DNA of 64,000 bases from Thiomicrospira sp. GTDB taxonomy: Bacteria; Pseudomonadota; Gammaproteobacteria; Thiomicrospirales; Thiomicrospiraceae. The notes beneath the pieces are model-generated. The model was given only the letters and a program-made list of their open reading frames with translations, made no database searches and was not told the origin of the DNA. The stretch's first letter is position 1. Every line of letters begins with the position of its first letter. Shown here piece by piece: positions 33,241 through 43,596 of the stretch. The stretch covers positions 1 through 64,000 of the forward strand of contig NZ_JACUTY010000003.1 in the NCBI RefSeq assembly GCF_014859555.1. The letters run 5' to 3'. Made by a program: the position numbers and the translations under genes.

Positions 33241-33762
33241 TCAGTCCGTTTCAACATTCTGATTTTCAATCACACGGGGTTCGAGCATGAGTGACTCCGA
33301 ATTCATAGACGGGATGCCCACATTCTCTACGATGTTGGAATCGAGCAACCCTGTAACCAAAAAGTATCCCGCAACCAACACAACAACCCAAACAACCGCC
33401 CAATAGACTCGACGGCTATTTTCCGGTGCCTTAACATTTAAGCCTTTTTGCTGAACTGGCTTAAGTTTTGAGCTGTAGTTTTGGTCAGCACTTTTACTCA
33501 ATATAAAAGGGCTTAAATCAACATCCAATAACGCCGCATAGTTTCGCAAATGACCCCGTTCAAACGGATCTAAACTTTCCAGAGAGGTCTTCTGTTCAAG
33601 CTCTTCTAACCGATCAGGCGGCAGTTTTAAGCTGTCAGACACCTGTTTTAGGCTAAGTTTCTTTTCCAAACGTTTATTACGCAAAACTTGCGCAAACGAT
33701 GATTCGGCTGATATCTCTTGGTTCTGCATGACATTATCCTCTTGGAAACAAACAATCCTCAA
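33241..33762 (-). CDS. RodZ-like HTH-TM protein with short periplasmic part
   Basis: FAQVLRNKRLEKKLSLKQVSDSLKLPPDRLEELEQ HTH_25-like, one TM segment. Confidence 0.8.
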   Translation of the reverse strand: MRIVCFQEDNVMQNQEISAESSFAQVLRNKRLEKKLSLKQVSDSLKLPPDRLEELEQKTSLESLDPFERGHLRNYAALLDVDLSPFILSKSADQNYSSKLKPVQQKGLNVKAPENSRRVYWAVVWVVVLVAGYFLVTGLLDSNIVENVGIPSMNSESLMLEPRVIENQNVETD

Positions 33763-34889
33763 ACTTGATTTGGCTGAGAACGCGTCGTCAAATCCGTCAA
33801 CTCTACACGATGAAGTGTCCGCTTCGTTCGATCCTTTACTTTACCCGCTAATTGCCCACAAGCCGCATCAATATCTTCGCCGCGGGTTTTACGTACGGTA
33901 CAGTTTAACCCAGCTTGTTTTAATCGATCCTGAAAACGATGCACGGCGTTGTTGGATGAACGCTTATAGTCTGTATTTGGGAAGGGATTAAATGGAATCA
34001 GATTAATTTTGGACGCTAGATCACCTAACAATTCAACCAACTCATCTGCATGCTCAAGCCGATCGTTCACACCATCTAACATCACATATTCAATGGTAAT
34101 ATGCTTTTTGGAATTACCACCCTCTACATAACGAAACAAGGCTGGCATCAAGACTTCAAGTGGATATTTTTTATTCACCGGAACTAATTGGTCACGCAAG
34201 GCATTATTGGGTGCATGTAGTGAAATCGCCAAACTCGCATCCACCTCTTCTCGCAACTTGTCGATAGCTGGCACAACGCCGGCCGTGCTAATGGTAACGC
34301 GGCGTTTTGACAAGCCATAAGCATTATCATCCATCAAAATACGCGCGACTGGAAATACATGCGTGACATTTAATAACGGTTCGCCCATTCCCATGAAAAC
34401 AACATTGCTCACCACACGTTCATCGCGCGGCGTGGCACCCATCGCTTTATTCGCCACCCACATTTGAGCAATGATTTCCCAACTCTCTAAATTACGATTA
34501 AAGCCCTGCTGAGCGGTTGAACAAAAAGAACACTCCAAAGCACAGCCCACTTGCGAAGAAATACATAAGGTGCCACGATCGGCTTCTGGAATAAACACGG
34601 TTTCAATGCAGTTGTGGTTATCCATTTCCAGCACCCATTTAATAGTGCCATCACTCGAGCGCTGCTCGGCGATAATTTTTGGGGTGCGAATCTGCGCGAC
34701 TTGCTTTAACTTCTCGCGCAAAGCCTTACTGACATTGGTCATATCATCAAAGTCACTCACCCCCATCTGATGAATCCATTTCATGATTTGGACGGCACGA
34801 AAAGGTTTTTCACCCAGCTGAGCAAAAAAGGCTTCTAACGCCGCTCTATCCATACCCAGCAAATCTGTTTTTTCTGTCGCCTGTGTCAT
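33759..34889 (-). CDS. rlmN: dual-specificity rRNA/tRNA adenine-C2 methyltransferase
   Basis: Radical SAM CSFCSTAQQGFNRN; VVFMGMGEPLLN. Confidence 0.98.
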   Translation of the reverse strand: MTQATEKTDLLGMDRAALEAFFAQLGEKPFRAVQIMKWIHQMGVSDFDDMTNVSKALREKLKQVAQIRTPKIIAEQRSSDGTIKWVLEMDNHNCIETVFIPEADRGTLCISSQVGCALECSFCSTAQQGFNRNLESWEIIAQMWVANKAMGATPRDERVVSNVVFMGMGEPLLNVTHVFPVARILMDDNAYGLSKRRVTISTAGVVPAIDKLREEVDASLAISLHAPNNALRDQLVPVNKKYPLEVLMPALFRYVEGGNSKKHITIEYVMLDGVNDRLEHADELVELLGDLASKINLIPFNPFPNTDYKRSSNNAVHRFQDRLKQAGLNCTVRKTRGEDIDAACGQLAGKVKDRTKRTLHRVELTDLTTRSQPNQV

Positions 34890-34923
34890 GCTTTTCCTAA
34901 CCTTAGCTCAATAGGTGCAAGTG

Positions 34924-35349
34924 TTATCGACCTGAGAACACGTCGTTTGCACTAAAAAAATACGCAATCTCGCGTTCGGCACTCTCTGGCGAATCAGAAC
35001 CATGCACACAGTTGACACGCGTCGACTCTGCATGATCCGCTCGAATAGTTCCTGGCGCGGCTTTGGTTGGGTCGGTTGCACCCATAATTTGACGATTTAA
35101 AGCAATCGCATTTTCGCCTTCTAAAACCTGAACCACACATGGACCGGATGTCATAAAACTCACCAATGGCTCGTAAAATTCACGCCCTTGGTGTTCGGCA
35201 TAAAAACCGGCCGCTTGTTCCGGTGACATTCGGATCATTTTAGCCGCGATCACCCGCAATGCTTGAGACTCAAATCGATGAATAATGTCACCAATTAGGT
35301 TCTTTTGAACAGCATCCGGCTTAATAATCGATAGGGTTTGTTCAAGCAT
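34924..35349 (-). CDS. ndk: nucleoside diphosphate kinase
   Basis: [10 protein letters not shown]...[16 protein letters not shown]; start at MLEQTLS. Confidence 0.98.
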   Translation of the reverse strand: MLEQTLSIIKPDAVQKNLIGDIIHRFESQALRVIAAKMIRMSPEQAAGFYAEHQGREFYEPLVSFMTSGPCVVQVLEGENAIALNRQIMGATDPTKAAPGTIRADHAESTRVNCVHGSDSPESAEREIAYFFSANDVFSGR

Positions 35350-35440
35350 TTGTATTCCTTGGGCTTTCATAAAGGGAACCTATTTTATCAAGTCTACCTA
35401 AGGTTTGCACAATTGATCGCTTATTGTCGCGCCCAAAAGC

Positions 35441-35466
35441 AAGAAACCCCATCAAAGGGGTTTCTT
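35441..35466. terminator. terminator hairpin
   Basis: aagaaaccccatcaaaggggtttctt. Confidence 0.75.
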
Positions 35467-35494
35467 AAACAAACTTTTCAACCCAATATATGGC

Positions 35495-35821
35495 TTAAAC
35501 GGTAAAGGATTCTCCACAACCGCATTCATCTTTAATGTTTGGGTTTCGGAATTCAAAACCTTCGTTTAACAAACTTTCTTTGACATAGTCGATTTCAAGA
35601 CCTTCTATATTCTTTAAACTTTTGGCATCCACATAAACATCGACCCCAAAATTTTCAAACACTTGGTCATCTTGCGCCGCTTCGTCGACGTAATCCACGA
35701 CATAAGCAAAGCCGGCACAACCACTTACCTTGGTGCCCACACGCAAACCAATACCTTTACCACGTTTTTCAAGCATGGTTTTGACTCGCTGAGCTGCGGC
35801 CTGTGTAAGACTAACACCCAT
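35495..35821 (-). CDS. IscA/SufA-type iron-sulfur assembly protein
   Basis: [23 protein letters not shown]...CGCGESFTV. Confidence 0.93.
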   Translation of the reverse strand: MGVSLTQAAAQRVKTMLEKRGKGIGLRVGTKVSGCAGFAYVVDYVDEAAQDDQVFENFGVDVYVDAKSLKNIEGLEIDYVKESLLNEGFEFRNPNIKDECGCGESFTV

Positions 35822-35852
35822 ATTTTCTCCTTACAATTATCTGGTTATCTAA

Positions 35853-36284
35853 CTATAAAGACACTGTAATTTTATGATCTGACGCGGTTTTATCTAACAA
35901 GGTCTGTAACGAAACCCCGCTTAAAAACTCATCAATCATGCAACTAAGATCATTCCAAAGCTCATGCGACAAACATTTACTGCCCTTTTGACAGTTGGCT
36001 CGTCCCTCACACTTGCGTGCATCTAACTTTTCGTCTACCGCGTGAATAATATGGCTAATACTAATTTCACCCGCTTCTCGACTTAGTCGATAGCCACCCC
36101 CTGGGCCACGTGCACTCTTAACCAAGCCGGATTTTTTTAACTTAGCAAATAATTGCTCAAGATAAGACAAGGAAATGTCTTGGCGCTGTGAAATTAAGGC
36201 CAAAGTGATCGGCCCGGAGTCTTGATTCAGGGCAATATCAATCATGGCCGTTACCGCATAGCGACCTTTTGAAGTAAGTTTCAT
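35853..36284 (-). CDS. iscR: Rrf2 family transcriptional regulator IscR
   Basis: MKLTSKGRYAVTAMIDIAL; CEGRANCQKGSKC Fe-S cysteines. Confidence 0.95.
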   Translation of the reverse strand: MKLTSKGRYAVTAMIDIALNQDSGPITLALISQRQDISLSYLEQLFAKLKKSGLVKSARGPGGGYRLSREAGEISISHIIHAVDEKLDARKCEGRANCQKGSKCLSHELWNDLSCMIDEFLSGVSLQTLLDKTASDHKITVSL

Positions 36285-36354
36285 CTATACAAATCCGAGT
36301 TTTAAAATAAATGTAATGCCAATTGTATAATAACCAACTAGAACACTCAACTAT

Positions 36355-37158
36355 TTAACCTGCTGACTCATTTTTTGAGCCTCGATTTAAATGCGCGGCT
36401 TGCTCAGGATCATCCGGATCTAGTACCGCATCATCCAAGTTAGGTAACTTCATATCGACACGCGCGCCACCCAAACGTTCTATTTCTGAGCTTAGCTGAG
36501 CTAAACGTTCATCTTGCGCCTGTACATGATCGAGCAAACTATAAATGGCTTTTTCGACCGGATCATCGGCATCTTGCGTAATGCCATAAGCATCAAAGCC
36601 AATCTTCTGAGCCATCTGTTCACGTTTTTTGCGTTGCTGATCATCGGTTTTGTGCACGATACGCCCGGGAATGCCGACCACAGTCTTATCTTCTGGTACA
36701 TCTTTGACCACCACGGCATTCGAACCAATACGCGCATCGTTTCCAATGTGGATGGGGCCTAATATTTTGGCGCCCGCACCCACAACAACACGTTCGCCTA
36801 GCGTAGGGTGGCGTTTACCTTCCTTCCAACTGGTTCCGCCCAAGGTCACGCCATGATAGAGCGTGCAATCATTGCCAATTTCAGCCGTTTCACCGATCAC
36901 CACGCCCATACCGTGATCAATAAACACTCGTTCGCCAATTTTGGCCGCCGGATGAATTTCAACACCGGTAAACCAACGTGCCGTGGTCGCGATAAAACGC
37001 GCTAACCACTTTAAGCCTTTGCCCCATAAAAAATGCGCCAAACGATACCAAATAATCGCGTGCACACCTGGGTAAGTAGTCAATACATCCCATAAGTTTC
37101 GCGCGGCCGGGTCTCGCTCAAATACACATTTTATGTCTTGTTTTACTCGATCAAACAT
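36355..37158 (-). CDS. cysE: serine O-acetyltransferase
   Basis: [33 protein letters not shown]; start at MFDRVKQ. Confidence 0.95.
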   Translation of the reverse strand: MFDRVKQDIKCVFERDPAARNLWDVLTTYPGVHAIIWYRLAHFLWGKGLKWLARFIATTARWFTGVEIHPAAKIGERVFIDHGMGVVIGETAEIGNDCTLYHGVTLGGTSWKEGKRHPTLGERVVVGAGAKILGPIHIGNDARIGSNAVVVKDVPEDKTVVGIPGRIVHKTDDQQRKKREQMAQKIGFDAYGITQDADDPVEKAIYSLLDHVQAQDERLAQLSSEIERLGGARVDMKLPNLDDAVLDPDDPEQAAHLNRGSKNESAG

Positions 37159-37909
37159 GTTTTTGCTTCTCCTCACGCAACTGCACTTGACGTTGCGCAG
37201 CCGTTAAAATACCACGCAAAATATCGACTTCTTTTACATCCAGCTGCGAGCGATTAAATAAACGCCGCATGCGTCGCATAAAACGCGCATTTTTATCTGG
37301 ATCCAAAAATTCAATATCTTGCAAGGCTTGGTGCAAATGGCCGTAAAAACCTTCCATTTGTTCACTCGATGCGACATCGTGGCGATAACCTTGCGCTTGC
37401 TCAATCACTGGCTGGCAGGCCATTCGACATTCATAAGCAAACACCTGCACGGCGGCCGCAATATTTAACGAGGTGTATTCAGGGTTAGATGGAATGTGGG
37501 CCAAATAATGACATCGATCCATTTCTGCATTCGACAAACCCGAATCTTCACGACCAAATACCAGCGCGACTTTATTTGCTGATTTTTCGAGCGCTAACGC
37601 GGCTGTTTGACGCACATCCAACTGCGGCCAAGCCACTTTACGAAAGCGCGCGCTGGCTCCAATCACTAAAGAACAATCCGCTAAAGCTTCGTCCAAACTT
37701 GCAAACACTTGTGCATTCGCCAATATATCACCCGCACCCGAGGCACGTGATGAAGCCGTATGACTCGGATAATCGTTCGGGTTTACCAGAGCTAATTGTG
37801 TTAACCCCATATTCTTCATCGCCCGGGCTACACCGCCAATATTGCCTGGGTGTGAGGTTTCAACCAGGACTATCTTAATATTAGCTAATGGCGCATATTT
37901 ATCAGGCAT
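37151..37909 (-). CDS. trmJ: tRNA (cytidine/uridine-2'-O-)-methyltransferase TrmJ
   Basis: [36 protein letters not shown]. Confidence 0.95.
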   Translation of the reverse strand: MPDKYAPLANIKIVLVETSHPGNIGGVARAMKNMGLTQLALVNPNDYPSHTASSRASGAGDILANAQVFASLDEALADCSLVIGASARFRKVAWPQLDVRQTAALALEKSANKVALVFGREDSGLSNAEMDRCHYLAHIPSNPEYTSLNIAAAVQVFAYECRMACQPVIEQAQGYRHDVASSEQMEGFYGHLHQALQDIEFLDPDKNARFMRRMRRLFNRSQLDVKEVDILRGILTAAQRQVQLREEKQKHV

Positions 37910-37951
37910 GTCGATTCCATCGTTTTAGTTTATAATAGCGAGCTAGTTTAC

Positions 37952-37963
37952 ACTAGGCCTGTT
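37952..37963. repeat. decayed iterated palindrome (ACTAGGCCTGTT) in trmJ-suhB spacer
   Basis: 10/12 match. Confidence 0.4.
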
Positions 37964-38030
37964 GCATTTTCATATTCGGGTCTTGTAAACGACGCGTTTG
38001 CTCATTCTTTTACAATCTGGAACTCTCAAC

Positions 38031-38831
38031 ATGCACCCAATTTTGAACGTGGCCATGATCGCGGCACGCGAAGCTGGCGAAATCATTCTTCGCAATCTCG
38101 ACAATATCGACCGTCTTAATATCGAAGAAAAAACTAAAAATAACTTCGTCAGTGAGGTGGATAATTTGGCCGAACAAGCCATTATCAAAACCATTAAAAA
38201 GTATTACCCTGAGCACGGAATTTTAGCCGAAGAAAGTGGTCGCCAAAACCCTAAAGCGGATATGCAATGGATTATTGACCCACTCGACGGCACCACTAAC
38301 TTTTTGCATCAGTTCCCACAGTTTTCCGTGTCAATCGCGGTAATGGAAAAAGGCAAACTTACTCACGGCGTGGTATTCGATCCGGTGCGTGATGAAATGT
38401 TCCATGCTACCCGCGGTGGCGGTGCGCGTTTAAACAATCGTCGTATTCGTGTGACTGAACAAAAACACTTAAAGCACGCTTTACTGGCCACCGGTTTTCC
38501 TTATTATGATTTTAATTATGTGGATAGCTATTTAGCCAGCTTTAAATCTTTCATGATTAACACGGCCGGTATCCGTCGCGCTGGTTCGGCGGCGTTAGAC
38601 TTGGCTTATGTGGCCGCTGGGCGTGTGGATGGTTACTGGGAGTTTAATCTGAAACCTTGGGATATTGCCGCCGGTATTTTACTAGTGACAGAAGCTGGCG
38701 GTATGTGTACCGATTTTGCTGGCAACGACAACATGTTGGAATCCGGTAATATTTTGGCTTGTACGCCAAAACTGATGAAAGACATGGCTAAAACCCTAAC
38801 CGAAACCATTCCGGCTGAATTACGCAAATAA
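38031..38831 (+). CDS. suhB: inositol-1-monophosphatase
   Basis: WIIDPLDGTTNFLH; WDIAAGILLVTEAGG; ATG at 38031. Confidence 0.96.
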   Translation: MHPILNVAMIAAREAGEIILRNLDNIDRLNIEEKTKNNFVSEVDNLAEQAIIKTIKKYYPEHGILAEESGRQNPKADMQWIIDPLDGTTNFLHQFPQFSVSIAVMEKGKLTHGVVFDPVRDEMFHATRGGGARLNNRRIRVTEQKHLKHALLATGFPYYDFNYVDSYLASFKSFMINTAGIRRAGSAALDLAYVAAGRVDGYWEFNLKPWDIAAGILLVTEAGGMCTDFAGNDNMLESGNILACTPKLMKDMAKTLTETIPAELRK

Positions 38832-38838
38832 AGCCTTA

Positions 38839-38853
38839 CCACCAGGCCTGGTG
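38839..38853. repeat. iterated palindrome CCACCAGGCCTGGTG (left of pair)
   Basis: 15/16 of consensus, intergenic. Confidence 0.96.
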
Positions 38854-38862
38854 CTTTCCAAT

Positions 38863-38877
38863 ACCAGGCCTGGTGGT
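38863..38877. repeat. iterated palindrome ACCAGGCCTGGTGGT (right of pair)
   Basis: exact 12-mer core, intergenic. Confidence 0.96.
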
Positions 38878-38886
38878 TTATTACAC

Positions 38887-39339
38887 CTAGCTATCTAAAC
38901 GCTTCGACATTAAAATCGCATCCTCACGCCCATCAATATCACATTGATAATAGTTTTTTCGCACCCCATCTTGGACAAAACCCATCGTTTTATACAAGTT
39001 ACGTGCGATCTTATTTGAACGCCGCACTTCTAACAGCACCACTGTATATTCGGTATTTTCAAACCGACTAAAGATCGCCTGTAAGGCTAGCTTTGCCACG
39101 CCTTGATTTTGGCAATTGGCCGCAATGCTTAAATTTAATAAATGCAATTCATCCAACACCGGCAATAAACAACAATAACCCAGTGCGGCGTCAGACGCAT
39201 CCATTAATAAATAATTCAAGCCTTGGTGTAAAGCGCGCTCAAACCCGCCTCGGGTCCAAGGATGAGTGTAATTTTGATGCTCAATTTGCATCACCCAATC
39301 TAAATCGGATTCATCCAAGGGTTTTAAGTGGCTAAACAT
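38887..39339 (-). CDS. rimI: ribosomal protein alanine N-acetyltransferase
   Basis: GNAT fold: LLEVRRSNKIARNLYKTMGFVQDGVRKNYY. Confidence 0.93.
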   Translation of the reverse strand: MFSHLKPLDESDLDWVMQIEHQNYTHPWTRGGFERALHQGLNYLLMDASDAALGYCCLLPVLDELHLLNLSIAANCQNQGVAKLALQAIFSRFENTEYTVVLLEVRRSNKIARNLYKTMGFVQDGVRKNYYQCDIDGREDAILMSKRLDS

Positions 39340-39358
39340 AGGGTGGGGCTGATCGGCT

Positions 39359-39880
39359 TTAGTTTGGGGAAAGGTGGATTAAGCGCTCATAAAATACACG
39401 CTTTAGATTGGGCTGTTCAAGCATCATTTCAAAACTTGGCAGCGGGATAACTTGCAAGCCTTCGGCCAACATTTCATTTAGTTGGTGATCTGGCTCCATA
39501 CTAAACACTTGCTCGCAGCCGAGTTCGATTAAATGCTCAACCACATCAAACATGGCTTGCTCAGTCTGCAAAGCATCCGTATCGTAAAAAACAACAGCCT
39601 CTTCCGAGCCAAAGTGAAACGTCAGAATAGACTGCCATAACCACCAGGCCTGGTGGTCGGCTTGTTGCCAAATACTCGATAAACCCGAGCCAATCAGCAC
39701 CCAGTTGGGTTGAGTTAGGGAACTTGGCAACGGATCTGCGAGATTTTGACCCGCCACTTCAGCCGGTTCGCTAACAGAACCGGGCGCTGTAGTTTGTGAG
39801 GCATTAAAGCTTGGCCGAACTTGCCAGTCGGTCACGCCTAAACCCGTCCAAACATCGGCATGTACTTTAGATTCAGACAC
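39359..39880 (-). CDS. HolD-like (DNA polymerase III psi subunit-like) protein
   Basis: LGVTDWQVR near the N-terminus resembles HolD LGITQW; immediately upstream of rimI as in E. coli. Confidence 0.5.
   Translation of the reverse strand: MSESKVHADVWTGLGVTDWQVRPSFNASQTTAPGSVSEPAEVAGQNLADPLPSSLTQPNWVLIGSGLSSIWQQADHQAWWLWQSILTFHFGSEEAVVFYDTDALQTEQAMFDVVEHLIELGCEQVFSMEPDHQLNEMLAEGLQVIPLPSFEMMLEQPNLKRVFYERLIHLSPN
39640..39657. repeat. iterated palindrome, perfect 18-mer in holD-like gene
   Basis: accaccaggcctggtggt; encodes HQAWW. Confidence 0.98.
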
Positions 39881-39883
39881 CGT

Positions 39884-41434
39884 TTAAATGGTTTCTTCAC
39901 GTTGCGGATGCGCTTTATTGTCATCAAGCGTAAACTTATTTAACGCATTGATATAAGCCTTCGCTGAGGCGGTGACAATATCCGTGTCCGAGCCTTGACC
40001 ATTTAGAATACGCCCACCTTTTTCCAAACGCACGGTGGTTTCGCCTAGTGAGTCGGTGCCATTGGTCACATTACTCACAGAGTAAAGCTCCAACGTGGTG
40101 CCTGAATGCACTATTTGTTCAATGGCTTTAAAGGTCGCATCGACTACACCGCCGCCTTTCGCATGCGCGGTGTGTTCAATACCGTTTACCCATAAGGTTA
40201 AGATGGCTTGTGGCGCTTCACCCATTTCACTCGATACTTTTAACGCCATCAAACGAATTGATTCGTTTTCTAACCGGTCATTATTAGCATCGGTTACCAG
40301 TGCCTGTAAATCTTCATCGTAAATTTCATGTTTACGATCCGCCAACTCTTTAAAACGTAAAAACGCATCATTTAATTGCTCTTCGGTTTCAAACTCGATA
40401 CCTAATTCTAATAAACGTGTACGGAAAGCATTACGACCCGAGTGCTTACCCAACACCATTTTATTGGTTACCCAGCCGACATCCTCGGCTCGCATAATTT
40501 CATAGGTTTCACGATGTTTTAATACACCGTCTTGGTGAATACCGGACTCATGCGCAAAGGCATTTGCACCAACAATCGCTTTATTGGGCTGCACCGTAAA
40601 GCCAGTAATGTTTGACACTAAACGTGACGCATTTAAAATTTCTTGCGTGTGAATACGCGTATCCACCGAAAAATGATCTTGACGAGTACGCACCGCCATC
40701 ACTAGTTCTTCTAGGGCCGTATTACCTGCGCGCTCGCCCAAACCATTAATGGTGCATTCGACCTGACGTGCCCCATTTGATACGGCGGCCAATGAATTGG
40801 CTACTGCTAAACCCAAGTCATTATGGCAATGCGCTGAAAAAATCGCTTTATCCGAGTTTGGCACGCGTTCAATCACATTTTTAAATAATGCGCCGAACTG
40901 TTCCGGCACGTTATAACCCACCGTATCCGGTATATTAATCGTAGTTGCGCCAGCCTTAATCACCGCTTCAATCACACGACACAAAAAGTCTAATTCAGAA
41001 CGCCCAGCATCTTCCGGTGAAAACTCAACGTTGTCGGTATAGTTACGCGCTTGTTTAACTGCCCAAACCGCGCGCTCAACCACTTCGTCCGGACTCATGC
41101 GCAACTTCATTTGCATGTGAATTGGGGAGGTCGCAATAAACGTATGGATACGTCCTGAGTTGGCTGGCTTAATGGCTTCGCCCGCACGTGCAATGTCATT
41201 TTCGACCGCGCGCGCTAAACCACAAATGGTGCTATCTTTAATCGCACTCGCCACCGCTTTAACTGATTCAAAATCTCCTTGGCTGGCGGCTGGAAAACCC
41301 GCCTCAATTACATCCACACGCAACTTTTCGAGCTGTTTCGCAATGCGAACTTTTTCTTCTTTCGTCATGGACGCGCCCGGGCTTTGTTCACCATCACGCA
41401 AGGTAGTATCAAAAATTATCAAATGATCTTTCAT
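39884..41434 (-). CDS. leuA: 2-isopropylmalate synthase
   Basis: [34 protein letters not shown]. Confidence 0.98.
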   Translation of the reverse strand: MKDHLIIFDTTLRDGEQSPGASMTKEEKVRIAKQLEKLRVDVIEAGFPAASQGDFESVKAVASAIKDSTICGLARAVENDIARAGEAIKPANSGRIHTFIATSPIHMQMKLRMSPDEVVERAVWAVKQARNYTDNVEFSPEDAGRSELDFLCRVIEAVIKAGATTINIPDTVGYNVPEQFGALFKNVIERVPNSDKAIFSAHCHNDLGLAVANSLAAVSNGARQVECTINGLGERAGNTALEELVMAVRTRQDHFSVDTRIHTQEILNASRLVSNITGFTVQPNKAIVGANAFAHESGIHQDGVLKHRETYEIMRAEDVGWVTNKMVLGKHSGRNAFRTRLLELGIEFETEEQLNDAFLRFKELADRKHEIYDEDLQALVTDANNDRLENESIRLMALKVSSEMGEAPQAILTLWVNGIEHTAHAKGGGVVDATFKAIEQIVHSGTTLELYSVSNVTNGTDSLGETTVRLEKGGRILNGQGSDTDIVTASAKAYINALNKFTLDDNKAHPQREETI

Positions 41435-41472
41435 TACAATTCAGTCTCAATCAAAATTCATTAAAAAACGGG

Positions 41473-42213
41473 TTATTCACTTTTAGCGCGATGGCGCTGG
41501 GCACGTGTCTTTTTCAGTCGAACCAAGGTCATTACTAGGCCCGACATAACGTATAAAAAAGCAAGACCAAATAAAATAACCGAGGGTTTTAATGTAATGA
41601 CAACAAACACTAAAACAATTAACAATAAGGTTACAAACGGGACTTTATCTTTTAAATTAAACTCTTTAAAGCTACTAAAGCGAACATTGCTCACCATCAA
41701 TAAACCGGCCGCTAACGTAAAGCCCAAGGTCACCCAGGCTTCGAGTCCAGTATCAATTTGATTACTTTCGACCATCCATACCAAGCCCGCCAATAAAGCC
41801 GCCGCCGCTGGACTAGGTAAGCCTTGAAAATAACGTCGATCCGCCACGCCGACCTGGGTATTAAAACGTGCCAAACGCAAAGCCGCTCCCACCGTGAAGA
41901 TAAACGCCACCAGCCAACCGAGTTTGCCAAATTCATTTAACACCCATACATACATGAGCAAGGCTGGCGCTAAACCAAACGAAACCATGTCGGCTAAACT
42001 GTCGTACTCCGCACCAAATGCACTGCTTGAGTTGGTCATACGCGCAATACGGCCATCTAATCCATCAAACACCATGGCAATAAATATCGCGATCGCCCCC
42101 GCCATAAAATCGCCGTTCATGCCTGCAATCACCGCATAAAACCCAGCAAACAAGGCCAAAGTGGTCATTAAATTCGGCAGCAAATAAATGCCGCGCTCAA
42201 ATGGTGGTTTCAT
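41473..42213 (-). CDS. pssA: CDP-diacylglycerol--serine O-phosphatidyltransferase
   Basis: DGLDGRIARMTNSSSAFGAEYDSLADMVSFG CDP-alcohol phosphotransferase motif. Confidence 0.95.
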   Translation of the reverse strand: MKPPFERGIYLLPNLMTTLALFAGFYAVIAGMNGDFMAGAIAIFIAMVFDGLDGRIARMTNSSSAFGAEYDSLADMVSFGLAPALLMYVWVLNEFGKLGWLVAFIFTVGAALRLARFNTQVGVADRRYFQGLPSPAAAALLAGLVWMVESNQIDTGLEAWVTLGFTLAAGLLMVSNVRFSSFKEFNLKDKVPFVTLLLIVLVFVVITLKPSVILFGLAFLYVMSGLVMTLVRLKKTRAQRHRAKSE

Positions 42214-42285
42214 TTATATCCTTATTAGCTCAATTTAGTTTATTTAATTCTACATGGGTTTAAAGCAACTGAAAATGACTTTGGC

Positions 42286-43596
42286 TTAAATCTCTTCGCC
42301 GCGACCCACGCCAAAATAGCGGAATCCTTGTTGTTTCATAATATCTGGGTCAAAAATATTACGCCCATCAAAAATAATTGGTTGGCGCATCTTTTGTTTC
42401 ATCACGGCATAATCCGGATTCCAAAAAAGCTTCCATTCGGTCAAAATGACCAAGGCATCCACCCCTTCAATCGCTTCATACATGGTATCAACCAGTTCAA
42501 TCGGCTGAGCCCCCTGCCAGCTGGCGGCAAAGTCTTCCATAGCTTTTGGATCGTAAGCTTTAATCTGAGCGCCTTGAGCCGCGAAGGCTTCTAACGCTTT
42601 TAGACTGGGGGCATTCTCAACCGTAGACGTGTTGGGCTTAAACGACAAACCCCATACGCCAATTTTAAGACCACGCAGATCAGTATCAAAAAAACGCCAA
42701 GCCTTACGGAACAGGACTTCTTTTTGGATTTCATTATTCGATAAAACCGTGCGAAGCAAATCGGCATCGTAGCCCTTTGTTTGCAAATCGCCGACCAATG
42801 AACGCACATCGGCCGCAAAACTCGGTCCACCAAAACCACAGCCGGGATACAAATAACTAAAGCCAATTCGACTGTCAGAGCCTAAACCTTGGCGTACTTC
42901 TTCAAAATCAATATCAAAGTGTTCGGCATTATTCGCTAATTCATTCACTAAACTGATGCGTGTGGCCAACAGCGCATTCACCGCATATTTCGTGTACTCC
43001 GCTGCGCGAGTCGACATCACTTTAATCTGATCGGTCATGCGGTTAAACGGGCGCAATAAATCGCGCATAATTTTGATACTGCCTGGCTGCCGACAACCCA
43101 AAACAATTCGGTCTGGGCGCATAAAGTTATCCAGCGCGGAACCTTCACTAATAAAATCAGGCATCGCAACCACAGCGACATTTATAGCCAACTTACGTTT
43201 CGCAAAAGCATCCAGCAAGCGCTGTTCAAATCTATCTGCTGTACCAACTGGAAAGGTGCTCTGATTAACCACTAACACGTCTCGTTCAACAGTCTCACCA
43301 ATTAATTCAATTAAAGCTTCCGCTCGATCCAAACGCCAAGATGGCGTGGATAAAATTAATACGTCAGCATGCGCCAGCCCGTCCTGCCAGTCGGCTTCAA
43401 ATTGTAACCGACCTTCTTGATATTGTTGAGCCAACAAAGCATCCAGGCCTGGTTCTTCTCGCGGCAAACGTCCAGCCACCAAATCCTCAACCTTTACCTG
43501 ACCAACGGGCAAAGCCATCACATCGTTCCCCGCATGCGCCAACGCACCAGCGGTAACCAAGCCGGTTAGCTCACATCCGAATACTGAAATTTTCAT
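42286..43596 (-). CDS. UDP-glucose/GDP-mannose dehydrogenase family protein
   Basis: YPGCGFGGPSFAADVRSL; GLSFKPNTSTVENAPSL. Confidence 0.95.
   Translation of the reverse strand: MKISVFGCELTGLVTAGALAHAGNDVMALPVGQVKVEDLVAGRLPREEPGLDALLAQQYQEGRLQFEADWQDGLAHADVLILSTPSWRLDRAEALIELIGETVERDVLVVNQSTFPVGTADRFEQRLLDAFAKRKLAINVAVVAMPDFISEGSALDNFMRPDRIVLGCRQPGSIKIMRDLLRPFNRMTDQIKVMSTRAAEYTKYAVNALLATRISLVNELANNAEHFDIDFEEVRQGLGSDSRIGFSYLYPGCGFGGPSFAADVRSLVGDLQTKGYDADLLRTVLSNNEIQKEVLFRKAWRFFDTDLRGLKIGVWGLSFKPNTSTVENAPSLKALEAFAAQGAQIKAYDPKAMEDFAASWQGAQPIELVDTMYEAIEGVDALVILTEWKLFWNPDYAVMKQKMRQPIIFDGRNIFDPDIMKQQGFRYFGVGRGEEI
43443..43452. repeat. iterated palindrome CCAGGCCTGG in UDP-glucose dehydrogenase-like gene
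   Basis: 10-mer core; encodes EPGLD. Confidence 0.8.

Larger units (their letters stand above)
38838..38877. terminator. paired-palindrome hairpin between convergent suhB and rimI
   Basis: accaccaggcctggt (38838-38852), 10-nt loop, accaggcctggtggt (38863-38877): exact 15-bp inverted repeat followed by ttta. Confidence 0.65.
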
